Shown in pieces: positions 8,245 to 17,063 of a DNA stretch of 17,063 bases (the stretch's first letter is position 1; each line of letters opens with the position of its first letter). The notes below the pieces were generated by a model, which had not been told where the DNA came from, did not search any database, and was given only the letters and a program-made list of their open reading frames with translations. The translations under genes were made by a program, and so were the position numbers. The stretch comes from Deinococcus sp. (GTDB taxonomy: Bacteria; Deinococcota; Deinococci; Deinococcales; Deinococcaceae): NCBI GenBank assembly GCA_018260275.1, contig JAGLBK010000032.1:1-17063 (forward strand), given 5' to 3'.

Positions 8245-8514
8245 CAGGTCTCAGGTTTTGGGGTGAGTGCGATATGGGTTAGCCTGGGCCAGCCAGGCAG
8301 AGAGACGTTAGCCTTTAGCATCCAGCCAGCTGGCAGCAGGTGAAGTGCTTCAGCATCTTCTCATCAGGTGTGGGTATACTCGCCTTTGGCCGACCATGAT
8401 GGGTTGGGTAGGAGTTCATTGACGTACGAACTTCACAGTTAGTTTTTCTGTTCTGGGACGCGGAAAGGGTATTCCGTGCGCCCCCATTTGTCGTTTATTT
8501 GACCCGAGGTGTTC
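8245..8514 (+). promoter_or_regulatory. rpoBC upstream region: promoter candidate, inverted repeats, leader
   Basis: Together with 8176-8244 this makes a gene-free stretch of 339 nt. The best promoter element for rpoB is TATACT (8375-8380), identical to the gyrB -10; no good -35 is found 16-18 nt upstream, so activation or an extended -10 may matter. Upstream lie three inverted repeats: GCCTGG-GCCAG-CCAGGC (8282-8298), the palindrome GCCAGCTGGC (8325-8334) and TGAAG-TG-CTTCA (8341-8352), the last about where a regulator or polymerase alpha could bind. The predicted leader is about 128 nt. It contains a tiny ORF MMGWVGVH (8396-8422) and a TTG-started 7-codon ORF at 8419 with AGGAG before it, neither convincing. 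Confidence 0.5.
8455..8484 (+). promoter_or_regulatory. Hairpin in the rpoB leader
   Basis: CGCGGAA (8459-8465) pairs with TTCCGTG (8472-8478) around AGGGTA, extended by GGG (8455-8457) with CCC after a small internal loop. It is followed by a T-rich but interrupted stretch, ATTTGTCGTTTATTTG, so a weak attenuator or stability element is conceivable. The rpoB ribosome site GAGG (8506-8509) lies outside it. Confidence 0.35.
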
Positions 8515-11964
<3,450 letters not shown>

Positions 11965-11972
11965 GAACCGTA

Positions 11973-12176
11973 ATGACGCGAAATCTTGCTCTGTTTCAGC
12001 TCATCAGTAGCTCAATCTTGCTTGTCGTAGCAATTGTTGGTTTGATTTTTGCAATGAACAGCACGCGAGATAATGCACCGTTGTCCTCGGCAACCTGCTT
12101 AGTCATCGGAATAACGAATGTGCTTCAGGTTGTCAAGGCTAGAAAGTTCCTTAGAGATTTGAAGCAGAGTAAGTAG
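11973..12176 (+). CDS. Small two-helix membrane protein inserted between rpoB and rpoC
   Basis: This 67-aa protein has two hydrophobic segments, about residues 6-28 and 38-54, joined by a short polar loop (MNSTRDNAPLSS). A cationic tail, KARKFLRDLKQSK, follows, so both ends probably face the cytoplasm. I recognise no family. The ATG lies 8 nt after the rpoB stop; AAGAGG overlapping the end of rpoB is a possible but distant ribosome site (11 nt). The block 11971-12209 is about 44% G+C by hand count, and the gene uses AGA, ATA, TTA and TCA codons that are scarce in rpoB and rpoC. It sits in the same direction within the operon and must be co-transcribed unless it has its own signals. It is probably a laterally acquired gene. 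That it is translated is inferred from an intact frame, membrane-protein pattern and start position; a chance ORF is less likely but possible. Confidence 0.65.
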   Translation: MTRNLALFQLISSSILLVVAIVGLIFAMNSTRDNAPLSSATCLVIGITNVLQVVKARKFLRDLKQSK

Positions 12177-12181
12177 GTGTT

Positions 12182-12204
12182 CCTCCTTTTCAGAAAGAAC
12201 GAGG
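12182..12204 (+). promoter_or_regulatory. Hairpin sequestering the rpoC Shine-Dalgarno
   Basis: CCTC (12182-12185) can pair with GAGG (12201-12204), which is the rpoC ribosome site 5 nt before the ATG. Inside, CTTT (12186-12189) pairs with AAAG (12194-12197) around a TCAG loop, with AAC bulged. The small membrane-protein gene stops 5 nt before the hairpin, so ribosomes finishing it would melt the structure. This suggests coupling of rpoC translation to the small gene. The stem is short and A/U-rich inside, so its strength is uncertain. Confidence 0.45.
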
Positions 12205-12209
12205 TCTGA

Positions 12210-16853
<4,644 letters not shown>

Positions 16854-16887
16854 ACAGTTAAGTCCAGGCCGTAGATTCCAGAAGAAC

Positions 16888-16920
16888 AGTTCCACTCGGC
16901 AACGGGTGGGACTTTTTTTT
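16888..16920 (+). terminator. Rho-independent terminator of the rpoBC operon
   Basis: AGTTCCACTCG (16888-16898) pairs over 11 bp, two of them G-U, with CGGGTGGGACT (16903-16913) around a GCAA tetraloop, followed by eight T. This is the strongest terminator in the window. Confidence 0.95.
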
Positions 16921-17063
16921 GGTTGGTTGAGGCCAACTCATCGGAATTAAAAAGATTTCCTGACCTCTTTACAGCATTTTGCAGAATAGACCTCCTGCGA
17001 AAGTCATTTTGGAAGTCCTAGCGTGTGGTTATAGAGTGCGGCAATCAAGTTAAATCGGAGTTG
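16921..17063. other. AT-rich intergenic tail, no gene recognised
   Basis: After the operon terminator the sequence becomes visibly richer in A and T. No coding frame of note, tRNA or clear promoter is seen. TATAGA near 17030 could be a -10 box, but the spacing to any -35-like hexamer is poor. A TCGGAG close to the window end might be a ribosome site for a gene starting beyond it. Confidence 0.4.

Noticed and set aside
12069..12074. GATAAT inside the small ORF as an internal promoter for rpoC
   Set aside because: The only hexamer at 17 nt upstream is TTTTTG, a poor -35; AT-rich sequence gives such boxes by chance.

Overview
The window looks like a chromosomal segment of a Deinococcus-type bacterium. 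RpoB and RpoC read almost residue for residue like Deinococcus-Thermus subunits. RpoC (1547 aa) carries the large insertion between zinc ribbon and clamp that is typical of that phylum. rpoBC stands apart from the L10/L12 ribosomal genes, coding DNA is GC-rich, and two genes show a TANNNT box about 8 nt before ATG, the geometry of leaderless Deinococcus mRNAs. Assignment to a species is not possible from the sequence alone.

Layout. 1-272: right end of an ISAs1-family insertion sequence (transposase C-terminus and terminal inverted repeat), then a rho-independent terminator. 406-5610: five genes on the minus strand: a pyridoxamine-phosphate-oxidase-like general stress protein, a 12-TM MFS transporter, a conserved-looking 130-aa protein of unknown function, and a probable two-gene unit of a secreted/anchored von Willebrand A protein plus a 4-TM membrane protein. 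A 247-nt gap (2801-3047) contains a possible plus-strand promoter and GNRA-capped hairpins, a candidate small RNA. 5766-8035: gyrB with a clear promoter, leader and terminator. 8061-8244: a solitary tRNA-Ile(GAT) on the minus strand with its own promoter and terminator, its terminator converging on that of gyrB. 8245-16920: the rpoB-rpoC operon with a roughly 130-nt leader and a strong terminator. The last 143 nt are AT-rich and have no recognised gene.

The most unusual item is a 67-codon, two-helix membrane protein gene lying between rpoB and rpoC. The block from 11971 to the rpoC start is about 44% G+C by hand count, inside an operon that is clearly GC-rich. It uses codons rare in its neighbours, is flanked by a short AAGAAC direct repeat, and is followed by a hairpin that can hide the rpoC Shine-Dalgarno sequence. 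It therefore looks like an acquired cargo gene that would be co-transcribed with RNA polymerase and might affect RpoC translation. The core genes (gyrase B, RNA polymerase beta and beta-prime, tRNA-Ile) look intact, with catalytic and metal-binding residues present.
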